DNA of 64,000 bases, from NCBI GenBank assembly GCA_022478985.1, contig JAKSZP010018529.1, positions 1 through 64,000 on the forward strand, given 5' to 3'. The position numbers and the translations under genes are program-made. The notes under the pieces are model-generated. The model saw only the letters and a program-made list of their open reading frames with translations, ran no database searches and was not told the DNA's origin. Shown piece by piece: positions 10,591 through 22,547 of this stretch (the stretch's first letter is position 1; every line of letters starts with the position of its first letter). Source of the DNA: Massospora cicadina (Eukaryota > Entomophthoromycota > Entomophthoromycetes > Entomophthorales > Entomophthoraceae).

Positions 10591-11013
10591 TGTTACCTCC
10601 TTACCATGTACCTTTCTGAAAACTTGCATGTATACAAGGTGTTCATATGCGCTCTCCTCCGCCATTTATGCCTTCATACATGCCGCATAACCCATATTAC
10701 CATTATTTCTCTTCAGAGCCCCAATGTGCCCACTTCTTTTTTACATCCCTATTGTCCGCAGCACCTGTGCCTGCCACTCCCACTGAGCCCGCCACCTTTT
10801 TGTTCCTGCTGTTCATGGGCCCAAGTGCCATGCCACGCTTTTACTTGTGAAGCGATCTGCACCTGTTTTCACTATACCCATATTGCCCATGCTATAGCCT
10901 ATGCACCTGTGTTCTTTCATGTTTCTGTCACACAAGTGCCCATTGTGCCTGTTGCACCCCTTCCACCTGCCTCCTCTACTGTCCGCCAATGACTCCATCT
11001 TATGAGGGGGTGA

Positions 11014-11430
11014 TGTAACATTTGTGCCAATACTAACGTTACATTTTTAATTCAGTCATACCTAAGTAGAGCACTTACCTTTTGAGCTCAGCAAAACTTG
11101 ACTCAATGCACAATGTCAGACCTCTCAATTTCACACTAAAAGTTCATCAGATTAAAAGGTATTTAATCTGAAGGCCATATTAGTGTTCTTGCCCATCCTT
11201 AGGAGTGTGTTTCCCATGCTTAGGATTTTTTAATATTTGGCATATAATCATCTCCTCATAATAAGGGAATCCTAACTAACTAATCTATGATGGTTCAAGA
11301 CATGCATTATTCTGATAATATACTCTTGGTTCTAGACTTTCTCTGTAATTTTAGCTATTTCAAACCTGCAAGTCTAAACTGTTGTAGTGAGTTTTGGCTC
11401 ATGACACTCTACCACCTATTGCACCATTAT
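11014..11430 (+). repeat. TRIM1 right LTR
   Basis: Starts TGTAACATTTG directly after the purine tract. The outer end is near accacctattgca. Confidence 0.62.
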
Positions 11431-12230
11431 TGAGTTCACCAAAATATACATGAGAATCAATACTCCCTCTCCCTCACTAAAATTGTGATGTGTAACTAAA
11501 TCAGATTCAGACAAATCCGAGCATAACGCTCAATGATACAAAAACCGTTTCAGTTAAGCCTTTACTAAAAGTTATATACTTAAGATTATCCAACTCAATG
11601 TCCCTACCAACTAACCAGCATTAATTTTGGGACCAATTTACCATAAATAATTATTTAATGCACTCAAAATGAGTTGATGAAGAAAAACGCCCTAGTGATT
11701 TAGATCCAGATTTTATAAAGTCTTATTTTCTTAGGTTCTTCATTTGGATCACTCCTTGTCACTAATTCCATCCTAAAAAGTGCTTTCCAACATATAAGCC
11801 TATGTACCAGCTGGCCACTGAAGCATCAGCTTCCCCTAACAATACCCTTTTATGCTAAAATTTATAATAAAGAAATGTACTTCATTATTTTAGATTTCCT
11901 TTAAACACTATCCTCATGGCCTTCCCTGATGACGCCATAGATAAAATCATCAAATTAAAACATTCTTTGATTTGCTTGTTTTTGATGAGAATGCCTCAAC
12001 TTTATATAAATCAAGTTACAACAACACTTGCAAAAATGCCTTAGAAAATTTACCAATTGCTGGACAAGCTTTTCATAGTAAAATTCAGATTAAACAATAT
12101 CAAAGTGATGCATATAGCAAGCATTTATGATGAAAATAATGTAACACTACACTATTTTAAAGCTTATTCTGGCGATGCATCTATCTCTATCTTGTACACC
12201 CTTGCAAGGTACCTTAAACACCTACATAAC
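11431..12230. other. AT-rich stretch without recognisable gene
   Basis: No open frame with a recognisable motif was found. A weak open run begins near 11916 (MAFPDDAIDKIIKLKH) and another spans 12057-12278, but neither matches the other elements here. It may be old E4 or F1 flank. Confidence 0.4.
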
Positions 12231-12239
12231 CCATTTACC

Positions 12240-13603
12240 CCTCAGCCATGCAGGTTAGTTTTACCTACTATAGTATGATAGAGGTAGAATGAGTTTTTTA
12301 TAGAGATTTTTGAATTACCTTTTTATTTTGTATTATCATGTAAAATGGCTTAAAGGTCCCCTAGTCTCCTATTCTTTATGAACCATATATACATACATAT
12401 GATTTTTTCTAGATGATTACGTTTACATTATGTTTTAAAATAAATCAGTCAAATCAATATGAAAATCATAATAAATCTCACTTTCTTATTTTTATAAAAG
12501 TGATGCAGCTGCCATTGTCTGCAATACCTGCATTGATGTCTACCACTGCTCCAGCATGAGGCAGTGGTCAGCACCACCTAGCACCTACTGCTTGAAATCA
12601 AAAAGAGACAGTTTTAGTTAAGCCAGCTCTCCCAACATGATATGGCGCTCTTTTCCTCTCAAGGAGTTGGCGCTTCGTCTCTATCAGATGCAACTAAATA
12701 TAATTATTAACCTCAAATCACCTTCTCATCCATTTGCTTCTGCTTTTGGGAGGAATATGGCTGAATATTCACCTATAATAATTGGCTTATTTTGAGATTC
12801 TTAATAGAAGCATTCGCTTCCACTGGCTTTTAAGATTTCTGCCTAATTTAAAAGATACTTCAACTTGGTCTTCCACATGGAGGAAGCCGCGGCCGCCCTC
12901 CTCCTAAGTAAAACATATTTATAAAAATACTCACCTCCTAATCACTCATAAACCAATTGCCATCTGATATAAAAATTTAATAAAAAGTCATGTCTTCTCT
13001 ACCAACTTCCTCCCAGCAGCTCTACAGGGGAGGCTTGCTGGCCTTAGCCAGTATAAGTGAACCTGATTTTGGCAAAAAAACAAATACAGATTTAACTTTA
13101 ATTGAACAGTTTAAAATGAGTATATTAATCAAAGTTACTTTTAAATAAAAATAAAAAATCATTTAATGGTTGCAATACATCAGTTGTGGATAACCTTAGC
13201 AAATGATAGTTTAAACCGCGGCCAAGGCAGTTCCAAAACCTCAGGAAATCCCTGCACTATTTTATCCTAAAATCACGGTGGGTACTTGAGTAAAACTGAT
13301 AAGCCCAACATCTTGATATGCATGTTGCTGATTAAAAGAATTTTAAGTAGAATTTAGATATAAAGTCAACTCATTGGTCCAAACAAAAACCTAAAAAGAT
13401 TTGAGATATATGATTTCATATTGCATGGCATCAGATGTAACTAATCACAATGACTTTTCCGTGCATAGAGGCGATCTGCTATGCCTCAGAGCAGCTTGTG
13501 GAAGGTCTCCCTCTCATTAACTTCCATGATGACTTTCATCTTGAATTTCAACTGATCTCCATAAGGTTGGTAAAACAGCTTCTAAATTCTGTGATAACTG
13601 TGG
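12240..13603 (+). mobile_element. F1 (left part): diverged ORF1-type repeat
   Basis: Colinear with F2 (43.0-45.1 kb) and F3 (45.1 kb onward). Shared blocks are the AT-rich leader with catacatat near 12390, the start around gcctgcattgatgtctaccactgc, ggcgctcttttcctctcaa, and the segment at 13440-13600 (actttt-ccgtgcata.agg.gat..gctatgcctcagagca). The start encodes an ORF1-like opening similar to B (SP.WG.G). It is badly decayed, with no long frame. It is interrupted by a solo LTR at 13604-14557 and continues at 14563. Confidence 0.55.
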
Positions 13604-14557
13604 TGTCAGAATTTTAACCAGATGTAATACTCCAATGGTTGAGTGTTTTTGGGATGAAATAGGCCAATCCCAGAAGAATGGCTTATATGCTGGAATTCAT
13701 AGTTTTTGATATGATTAATAGGTAGTTGCAGCTCAGATTGGGTCAAGCAAAATCAAGTATACTACCAAGATTGGAAGCTAGGGTTGGTTGGGGTCAATTG
13801 ATGGCCCCAATTTGATATTTGGATGACCAGTGACTAGTAGCTGAGGATGATCCATTAATATCATTTAAGTAATGTTAACAGAAACCAACGATTTTAAGTT
13901 TGAGGACAGCCAAGGATGTTTCGCTACCTCATATATAAATAATCAATTATTGCTTAAGAAAGGCAATTTCTGAATGACTGACTATGAAAAGTCAAGCTGT
14001 GTCGCTGGCAAGAAGCTGAGATTTCCCAAGTTTACCCAAGTGAATGAAGTGGTTTCCAGCACTAAATAATCAGCTCAAAGGTCAAACCCAATTTGACAAA
14101 AACCAAATATAATAAATTATATCTAGCTCACCGCAACTGAAGTCCAAGGATGAAGCTGAAACTAATTTGGACATTGGGAAGTATGGGGTGAGAGGGTCAA
14201 TGCCAGGGAAGAGAGTAGCACAGTGGAAGGCTGAGATAGTACTTGGTTGAAAGAACCAGCAATGAGATAATAGGTTGACAGTAGGCACAGTAGCCCTTTT
14301 GTAAATATAAATACCTGGCGCTTCCCTTTCAAAAAACACCTCCCTTTGCCTGATCTCCCTTTATCATAAGTTTATAACTATTCTTCTGGGTTGAGGTTTA
14401 GACTGGGGGATACCCAAATGGCGCAAATGTAACAAAGGGGTCAGCCAGCACTGCTGGCCCTAACGCCTAAGGCAAAATGGCAAGGGCTGACCAGTCTTCA
14501 TACTGGTTGGCCTGCTGACCAGCAGAGCAACTATCGTGGAAAAGCAATTTTCTGACA
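13604..14557 (-). mobile_element. Solo LTR, family C, copy 1
   Basis: 954 bp with ends TGTCAG...CTGACA (6 bp inverted) and flanking pentamers tgtgg (13599-13603) / agtgg (14558-14562). The homologous copy on the plus strand is 54072-55127. F2 gives the empty site: it reads gaacggtggcatatgcccac, where F1 has ...actgtgg, the LTR, then agtggcatacgcc. No internal region is present, so this is a recombination product. Parent element not seen in the window. Confidence 0.82.
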
Positions 14558-14562
14558 AGTGG

Positions 14563-14796
14563 CATACGCCTTTAAAATAACCACAAGGCTAAGCTTACTT
14601 AAAGTATATAATAACGCTCTCTTATTTGCCTACTTTTTGATTAATGCTGAAGAGTACTTAGCTATTTTATTAGAGTCTTCTCTCTTGCAGGGGATTTTGC
14701 TTGAAAATGAGTACCATACCACCCTTGAACCCATCCCAAGGATTCCCCACTCCCTCCTATTGTTAGGACTGAGGGATCCCAAATTTGCTTTAATGG
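14563..14796 (+). mobile_element. F1 (middle part)
   Basis: Continues F1 after the solo LTR. Alignable to F2 at 44890-45120 (aatg.tgaagag, catcccaaggattc, cactcccc). It ends where element G is inserted, at aatgg (14792-14796), and that pentamer recurs at 22096-22100. Confidence 0.55.
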
Positions 14797-14995
14797 TTAG
14801 ATTTTGTAACAAAATGGATTTCGTCCATTGATTCCCATCATATTGAGATTAAGGAATGGTTATTGAATTATTCTAGTTCAAATTGACAAAAGTAAGTATA
14901 TTATAAAATTATCAATATGGAATTATGATGAAACTTTTCTCTCTCGTTGCAAACACTTTTGCAACATATTCAATTAAAGTCTAGGTAATTTTGAA

Positions 14996-15013
14996 AATCT
15001 CGTTGAAGAGATT
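14996..15013 (+). other. LINE3 5' leader hairpin
   Basis: AATCTC-gttgaa-GAGATT: a 6 bp stem 13 bases before the ORF1 ATG (15026). LINE1 and LINE2 keep the stem with a different loop. Confidence 0.55.
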
Positions 15014-15025
15014 AGTGTGCACCCA

Positions 15026-16340
15026 ATGTCTGGTAGCAGTTGGGCGAGCAAAGTTAAAGCACAGGTGCAGGCCCTATAAAGACCAAGTTTTGAAAACGCC
15101 CCGGCAAAACCGGCGGCATAGATAAAATTAATAGTAAAAAACTGGCGGTTACCATTTTCAAAGAAATTTTGGCCTGGCAAGCACGCTGCAAACAGTTCAT
15201 CAAAACACCGCACTCCCAACCACTATTGTCAGTGGAACATGGGGTGTGTGACTTCCTGGATATACAACAAATGGCGCTTTGGGAGAAGTTTTGTAGAGAT
15301 GTACACACACATTTCCCAAATGCAGTGTACGTCGCACCACAAAACCATGCCTAGTGGTTGGCTGGGTTGTGGATTTGAAAACAACAATGTCTCAAATGAA
15401 GCCGCAAAAGTGCAAGTGGTGGTTGATCTCCTGGACGGTCAACAGGTAGTTGAAATGAAGTGCACTTGCTGGAATAAATCAAACCAAATTTTTGTTTGCT
15501 TCGACTTCCTACCTACTACAGTTAAGCACACCGCACTGGAGCACCACCTGATGGCTGGGCTCACCAAATATGGGGAAATCCAATCCTTTGAGATACAGTG
15601 CTTTACACCCATGCTGTACATGTGCACGGGCAAAGTATTTGTTGTTCTAACCCCATCCATGGGGGTAGCAGATGATTTAACTCAAATCCCTCACACCACT
15701 CTTGTGGAAATTAATGGGCAAGACTCCTGCCAATTCAGGGTCAACGTGGATAGCGCGCCTCCTATCTGCACTTTCTGTCGCGCTTTTAGCCACAAGGACC
15801 ATACTTGCCCCACCAAGGAGGACGTTACTCAAACTGAATTAATCATAGAAGCAATGTGTGGTGCAGCTGCCCACTATGAACTGTCAGTAGATACTGATGC
15901 AGCCTTCCCATGGGGCGCACCTGGGTGCTACATTCAAGTGAAACCTGTGTACCTGCAGGAGCGTAAGAAGGCCAAGAAGGTCTTCAAGGCGGAAGCCAAG
16001 GGGGCGGCCAAGACTGCATATGTGATCCCGCCTGCCCAGCTCTAGGAGGACTCTAGTCATTTGCTGCGGAAGCAGCTTGTGAATCCTTTCACCAATCAGA
16101 TTGGGCCACCCAAGCCGAAGACCCAATGGGTGGGTCAGTTTCACCCAACCAATGCTACCAAGCATTGATTGAATCAGAGTCGCTCACCAATAATCCTGCT
16201 GAAATTCCACCATCATGCAATGGTGCACCACAGGTGCACATAATGCCAAAAATTCATCCCGCAGTGGGAAAAAGCAGAAGGCAAAGCCAATTCAAACCCC
16301 ACTGAAAAAGCTTCACATATGGAACCATACTTCATAGCAC
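15026..16340 (+). pseudogene. LINE3 ORF1
   Basis: The ATG at 15026 opens MSGSSWASKV, as in LINE1 and LINE2. After early stops the main open run (about 15350-16045) carries QIFVCFDFLPTTVKHTALE, then YGEIQSFEI, and an intact knuckle CTFCRAFSHKDHTC (CX2CX4HX4C) near 15768, followed by a Lys/Ala-rich basic tail. A TAG near 16043 replaces a sense codon in LINE1 (NSQRQED region). Role by family: RNA binding in the LINE ribonucleoprotein. Confidence 0.75.
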
Positions 16341-16429
16341 AGAATACCCGTGCTACCAAACAGCGACATGCTGAGAATGAGAAGGCTGAAGGTCATGGGT
16401 GCCCTTACCCTCACACCTAAGGTGCGATG

Positions 16430-17130
16430 GGGGAGCCTTTACTATAGGGACGTTGAACACCGCTGGACTCAAGGCCTCGCCATCCTGGGCTAGGAAACTG
16501 AGTTTTTTAAAAAATAATTTACCCGTGGACATCCTGGCCATTCAGGAAACCCACTTTCTGCGCAGTGCAGAGAAAAAATGGGCAACCATGCTCCTCCCTT
16601 CCCTTTCCTTTTGGTCATCACACTGTGGGGTGCTTTTTGAGTGACCTGTAATTTTAAATTTATTTCATCAACATCATACCTCGTCAGCTGCATCCTTGTA
16701 GTCACCTTTTCATGGGGCGACGAAGTGCATGCCGTTGTTAACATTTACGCCCCAACCTGTGCATGAGATTGTCAGGAATTCTTTTTGGCCAACAATTCCC
16801 TTCTGCTACCCCCCAACCCATTTATTATTGGCGACATGAACTGCTGGACCAACCCATCCACAGACTGCTGGCCCTCGTCGCCTAAACCCCCACAGGGGAA
16901 CATTGAACTTCGCATTTTAAAAGCCACCCTGGGGTTGTTTGATACTCTGCCACATCATGCACCACTACTCCCAAACATGTCTCGCCCCATGTGCACAACG
17001 GCCAGCTAAGGTCTATGTCCTGCATTAACCTTATTCTCACACAGTTGAAATTTCAATCCAAATTTTATCACTTTACAACGACGAGCTTAAATTTATCTGA
17101 CCACAGGATGGTATTGGTTTCCTTCTCTTT
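16430..17130 (+). pseudogene. LINE3 ORF2: APE-type endonuclease domain
   Basis: Blocks in order over three frames: GTLNTAGLKASPS, DILAIQETHFL (catalytic Glu), NIYAPT, IIGDMNCW (Asp/Asn block), GQLRSMSCINLIL and LSDHRMVL (terminal SDH with the catalytic Asp-His). All key residues are present, but the frame is broken at about 16641 and later. The domain nicks target DNA to prime reverse transcription. Confidence 0.75.
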
Positions 17131-17799
17131 ATTCAATCCAGTGGCACAAGCGCCAAAGTGGTGCAAACTCCGTCCCACTGAGATCACGTCGCCCAGGTTT
17201 TCTCGTGGGTGGACACTGAGACCATGGCTCCAGAGTTTACCACACCATTATGTGCAGACCACTTTCCACCTGGTCAAACTTCAAAGCAAACACCATCTGC
17301 CAGGCTCGCCACATCTCATCACGTCGCTTGCAGGATGCCTCAGCAGTCATTTTGCGCATGCTGGCAGAAGTGGACCATCTGGAATCCAATGTCCCAGCAG
17401 CAGGCTACAACCTGGTTTGGGGTCATAAGTGGGCAGAAGTGTCCAACCGCCTCAACGCAATGGTAAGACAACACAAGCATCAGGTTTGTGTTCAGTATAA
17501 AGCAAAGCTTATAAAAGTGGGCGAAACGTGCTTCACTTACTTTTCTTGAAAATTCTTTGAGCTGCACCAGAGCTTGGTCTGCACACAGGTGCGGACGCCA
17601 GACCACTCCGTTGCAGATACTCCAGCTGAAGTGGCAATCGAAGTACAAAACTATTGCTCTGAATTGTATCACTCTGATCCAGTTCAGCCAGCCGAAGTTG
17701 ACAATTTTTTTGAAAGTGCACATATCTGCACCATTTTTCGTTATCCAGAGTTGATGAATTTGATTTCTCAGATGAACTCTGGTCTGTTGATTGCGGTGC

Positions 17800-18620
17800 A
17801 CCATACAGGAAATGCTCAGGTCCAGATGGGATTCCTTATGAGTTCTATAAGAAATATCAAATATTTTTTCTTCTTGCTGCTTGCCTCATTGAACTGATGC
17901 CTTAAGGAAACGCGCCTCCTTCCTGGAGGACAAGAGCCTTTCACAATAACGTTGTACAAGAAAAGGGATAAGCTGAACTTGGCCAACTGGCGCCCCATTT
18001 CACTTACTAACACAGACACTAAACTATTTTCTAAAATTATGGCAAACCATCTAAGGGTAGTTGCCTCTGCTCTCATTTCCCCTGAACAATTTGGTTTCAT
18101 TCTCAAATGGTCTATTTGGGACAACATACACACCATAGCCAACGTCTACCAAATCATGGCTTCTGGAGCACTTGTTTTTTTAGACCAACAGAAGGCCTAT
18201 GATAGAGTCAACTGGGATTACCTCAGAGCCTGCCTCCACAAGTTCCACCTCCTCTATCGTTCTATAAATTGGATGATGTTGCTCACGGAATCTGCCACAA
18301 TGGCTGTGCGTAGCCCTGGCTTCCTCACGGATGTAGTTTCCCTCAAAAGGGCCTACGCCAAGGGGATCCTCTAAGCCCACTCTTGTATAACTTCAGCCTT
18401 GACCCACTTCTCGAAATGTGAATGCCCACCCCACTGGTGTCCATGTGAAAGTCCAAGCATCAGTCAAGATGTTGGCGTTTGATGATGATTGTGTGGTTGG
18501 GTTGTCTAACATCATGATGCATGCGCGCTTGAAGCTACTATCCAGGCTTACTCCAGGATAAGCAATGCTGCACTTAACGCCTCCAAAACCGAAATTGTTC
18601 TCCTTGGTCAGTATCGAGCC
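17800..18620 (+). pseudogene. LINE3 ORF2: reverse transcriptase domain
   Basis: SGPDGIPYEFY, LANWRPISLTNTDTKLF, FLDQQKAYDRVNWDY (motif A, catalytic Asp), GLRQGDPLSPLLYNF (motif B, after a frameshift near 18345), and AFDDDCVVG at motif C, where LINE1 has AFADDCVVG, so Ala has become Asp next to the catalytic pair. ASKTEIVLLG (motif D) follows. Inactive because of frameshifts. Confidence 0.8.
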
Positions 18621-20168
18621 CGCTGGTTCCCAGCGCCCCGTTTTCTACCTGCTTCAACAACTTGCTCACGGTATTGTTTGCCCTGCCCACCCCACACCGC
18701 CCCGCTTGTGCTCCCCTTTGTGCCAAGCCCCACCGATGGCCCAGTCCACCATTTAGGGTGTGGTTGGAGGCAGGAGGGTACGCCTCAACGGTGATGGAGC
18801 ATCATATTTTAGACAACGTTACAAAAAGCATAGCTTCCCTCAAAGCCCGCCAAACTTCCTTTACAGGCAGGGTAGTGCTAGCCAACTCTATGCTCCTTTC
18901 TAAAGTTTGTTTAAACCACTTGATCGCTTTTTTTCCTAGTTTTTCAAGTCATTATACGTCATTATGCAAGGGTGCCTTTGGTTAGGCCGCCTACCACCAG
19001 TGCGCCTGGATATCATGTTTGGCCCTCGCCATAGTGGTGGCATGGGCCTGCTCAACTATGAGGTTTACACCGCCAAAATACTTGGCACCTGGATCACTGC
19101 AGTCACCAACCCAATGGTACCATCCCAGCACTGGTCCCACATGGCCCGCTCCAACTTCTCCCACGCCTTGGGCCTCAGCAATCCCACCCACCCCCAATCT
19201 CTGTTAAAATACCTTGCCTCACACCCTTCTGCTGCTGGCCCATATGAGACGTCGCCCAACTTCAAAAGAATTCTCCTCTCCATGCAGAGCGCTGATTGGA
19301 GAATTTTCTTCATTGGGCACACTGCCCAGAGGGGGTGGCCTACTCCTCAGTTCACCCAGGAAGTACAAGGACTACCCATTCTGAACGGAGTAATACCCTT
19401 GAGGTCCCCTATCATAGCCAGGGTGGACTACCTGGACACTTGGACATCCCCTACTCCCTTGATACCCAGAAAACCATTTGGGAGTATGCCCATAACCCTC
19501 TTTGCAGCTGCATATTCGTGACCATGTGTGGCGCCTCTTGAGATGGGTGTACCATACTGGCAAGTGCTCTAAATCTTTGCACTCATCTTGTGTCATGTGT
19601 GGCCAGTATGGAACTTTGGTTCACCACCTGGAAGAGTGCCCTCCCTCAAAAAGCGATATGATGTGAGGTTCAGCGTCTCTTTTGCCATGATCAGGCTTAG
19701 CCCTTCAGCCTGTCTAAGGACATCTTCACTTTGTCCTTGGTTTCCCATATACCACCTTCCCTCCATGCATTAGTGGTTGTAATCACTATTTGGACTATCC
19801 ACACGATTGTCTTTGATGCTATCTCAGGCTCTACTACCACCCCCCAGGAAGCTATATGCCGTTTCTAGTTGCACCTTGTGAACCACTTTCAAGCTTGGAT
19901 GTTTGGGTACCTACCTACCTAGTCGCCGCGAGTTGGTCTCATACTGGTTCCCAGTTTGGTTCATTGCTTCATACCCCTCCCTACATATGTGCTCAATAGT
20001 GGTGCAAACCCCTACAAATGTAAACCCCTTTCCTTCTCTTCGAGTTCCTGCTGGCAACAGGATATAGCGTTTGCTTCTCTGGGGTGCCATCCTCTTGCTG
20101 ATGTTCATTTTTGTTAGTTTAATTTACTTATTGGAAGTGTCCATTCCTGGTCGGCCTTCCCCAAATAG
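18621..20168 (+). pseudogene. LINE3 ORF2: C-terminal region
   Basis: Open run at 18964-19521 contains FGPRHSGGMGLLNYE and LGTWITAVTNP. Further on, near 19580-19640, the reading SSCVMCGQYGTL..HLEECP is a CX2CX7HX4C knuckle as in LINE1. A region after it (19640-20130) is frame-broken. ORF2 runs into the 3' tail, where LINE3 has lost one base relative to LINE1. Confidence 0.65.
20137..20168 (+). other. Shared 3' tail motif (LINE3)
   Basis: gtgtccattcctggtcggcc, then ttccccaaata. One base shorter than in LINE1. Confidence 0.75.
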
Positions 20169-21240
20169 AATTTAAATATAAAATTATGATTATTTAGGAC
20201 TCAATTTCACCTTGACAAAATGTAAATTGTTTAGACTTTCACACCTAAATTAAATTCATAATTTTAGCTCTTTGGTTTAATTATATTATGGCGGTCCCTA
20301 TTCCAATGCTCACAGGTGAAATTTTATCACAAGCCTGGCCATTCTCTTTCAGCATCCCCACCATTTGAGTTTCCCTTAGCAGATAGGCCATATCTGAATA
20401 AAACTACCATTTCGCTCAGTATTCATTTACTTATTATTATTTGACTGGTTCAGTTTAAAAACCCAGGTTGACCAACACCACATATAAAATTTCATGGGAG
20501 CTATTCTACTGCCATCAATACACTGGAAGCCACGAATATAGACTTTATAGGGAGAAGAGGTCAATTTAGAGTTTAATTTATGCTGCAAACCCACCACACC
20601 TCAACCTGATTACTGGCCACCAAAGGAGATTTCTGTTTGAGCGTATCGCCAGTAAGTGCATGCTCCTTGGGTTCATATAGGTAACTAGAGGCTAAAAAGA
20701 TTATTTGCCGCTGCTTGAACTTTAGCCCAGATGAGCTATTTACAAAGTCACCACCTATCCATTATTTTTCCCATACTTAGATAAATCCTAATTTGTATGT
20801 CTGACTCCTCACATAACTATTCTTCCATTTGATTGAGGTAACTTTTTTTGGTCTAAGTTTATATATATAGTTAACATGCAGTTCTTGGAAGCTTTTCTGC
20901 TACATATTCCAACTTCTACTTTACTTGGTGATCTGTGGATCCTGCCAGCTTGCAAGATGGATGAAACCATTGTCCCATGAAAATATAACCCCATCAACTT
21001 TTCATCGGTTTTTATTGGCCTCCAATGGTGAAGGGGAGGTTGGGGGTTGTCAATTTGACTACTGGCGGTTGAAGCCTCTTTCTCCAATCAGTGGACCTCC
21101 AAGGGAAATGTCATCACTTTCTGTGACCCTTGGACTTCTAATTTGTCTTAACCCCTACCTCCCATTGCAAAAAAAAGTCGCCCACCAGGCGATTTGCCTT
21201 TCACATTGCTTAAGCTCAGGCAGGCTAAAGGGGCTTTCCC

Positions 21241-22095
21241 TTAGTAATGGGTGATAAAAAATGGAACTCGTCCATTATTCTAATGAAATCGAGATAATAA
21301 GAATGATGGATTCATTCCTCCATTGCAAATAAACAATTAATTATATTATAGTTTATCAATCTGAAATTTTGGTGATTTAGGTCTCATAGACACCTGGACA
21401 ATTTGGGAATTGTTTAGGTTTTCGCGCCTAAATTATATTCATAACTTTAACACTTTAGTTTGGGTTATATTCTGGGGGTCCCTATTACAACGCTCACAAG
21501 TTGTAAATTTAGCTCAAGCCTAGTCATCCTCTTTCAGCATCCCCACCAATTTTGGACTCGCTCACAAGATAGGCCAAATCAGAATAAAATTAGATATTTT
21601 GCACATATTTTTTACTTATAAAATATTTGACTGATTTAATAAAATAACCTAGCTGGCCAACATTACATATAGAATCGCATGGATGCTATTTTATTGCTAT
21701 TTGTACACAGGAGCTGCAAACTCCAGATCTCAGAAGGAGAAGAGTTCAAATTTAATGTTCAATAATTCTGCAAACCCCCACAACATGACCTTATTACTGG
21801 TAACCAATGGAGATGTCTGTAAGAGCATATCACCAGTAGGTGGATGCTCCTTGGGTCCATACAAGTGACTAGAGGCCAAGCAGAATATTTGTCACTGTAT
21901 TAAACCTCAGCTCAGATGGTCTATTTTGCTAAGTCGCTACCAGCATTTGTTTTATCCAAAAATTTAATAAATCCTAAATTGACTTCTGACACACCGACAT
22001 TTACCTATTCTGCACTTAAATGAGTTAACTATTCTTGGCTTTTGGCTGCATATACCGAGCTAACAAACAAGGTATTAAAAGCCTTTCCTGTTACA
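21241..22095 (+). repeat. G right LTR
   Basis: Matches 14797-14933 and 20191-20904, so it also shows what the left LTR looked like before LINE3 inserted. Confidence 0.72.
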
Positions 22096-22547
22096 AATGG
22101 TAAAGCTTATAGAATCACCCAGATAAATAAGCAATTTGAAGTAAGATGTTTTTAATCTTTTTTATCCAACAAGTGGTTAGTCATCCATATAAAATTTTGT
22201 TGGCTGCAATGCACGCCATGTTGCCTAACAAATGCTTGGATAGTATCAAAAGCCTTTAACAATTGTGGCAGCAATGTTTCAAATAAAAGAAAATCACAGA
22301 GAAAAAATGTAAAGAAAATGGGCAACTACTCTCACAAGTGAGATTACTGGCCTATGTAAAGGATTAGGGATTGAGGATTGGGGTTTAACGCGCTCTTTTT
22401 GAGGGCTGAATAATCTTTTCAGGTTGCAGCTCCTGGTTCACACCTTTATAAGTTAAAGTCTGATCATAATATTGTCAATATGATTTTAAGTTAAGTGATA
22501 CTATAAGGCACACCATAGTTGTCTGCTCCCTAATCAGGCACAGAAAC
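22096..22547. other. Non-coding spacer between G and E3
   Basis: The first 40 bases (aatggtaaagc..agaatcaccc) resemble the F2/F3 junction near 45130, so this is probably the remainder of F1. Nothing else is recognisable. Confidence 0.4.

Larger units (their letters stand above)
10169..11430 (+). mobile_element. TRIM1: short non-autonomous LTR element
   Basis: Direct repeats at about 10169-10590 and 11014-11430 flank about 420 bases of interior. Matching blocks include gatgcacaatatcaaacatc / aatgcacaatgtcagacctc and ttaaatggtaattaatctga / ttaaaaggtatttaatctga. A purine tract, gagggggtga (11004-11013), precedes the right repeat, which begins TGTAACA. The interior encodes no retrotransposon protein. 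A second copy in inverse orientation is at 45300-46460, sharing both LTR and interior (ctccatctt-tg-gag-tga before the LTR). Outer ends are approximate. It must depend on another element for enzymes. Confidence 0.72.
14934..20181 (+). mobile_element. LINE3: full-length L1-like LINE, decayed
   Basis: About 5.25 kb. It begins cttttctctctcgttgc like LINE1 (cttttctttctcgttgc) and ends with the shared tail at 20137-20168. Flanks repeat aattatgat at 14921-14929 and 20182-20190. Order: leader with hairpin, ORF1 (15026), endonuclease (about 16430), RT (about 17800-18620), C-terminal zinc region (to about 19640). It is more diverged from LINE1 and LINE2 than those two are from each other. It inserted in the left LTR of G. 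Confidence 0.88.
14797..22095 (+). mobile_element. G: short LTR element split by LINE3
   Basis: Without LINE3 it consists of two LTRs of about 850 bp and an interior of only about 340 bp (20905-21240). Left LTR: 14797-14933 plus 20191-20904. Right LTR: 21241-22095. Clear matches are tggatttcgtccattgattc / tggaactcgtccattattct, and ggcggtccctattccaatgc / gggggtccctattacaacgc. LTRs end GCTACA / GTTACA. The start is uncertain: a TG at 14805/21252 would be canonical, while perfect aatgg repeats at 14792 and 22096 favour 14797. No coding content. Strand is arbitrary. Confidence 0.7.

Noticed and set aside
10537..10992. 151-codon Pro/Cys/His-rich open frame inside TRIM1
   Set aside because: Low-complexity C-rich DNA opens several frames here at once, and the related TRIM2 interior has no matching frame. 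Not listed as a gene.
14400..14430. Resemblance of ggggatacccaaatggcgc to the SINE head
   Set aside because: Only about 15 bases match and no B box or tail follows; it lies within a solo LTR.
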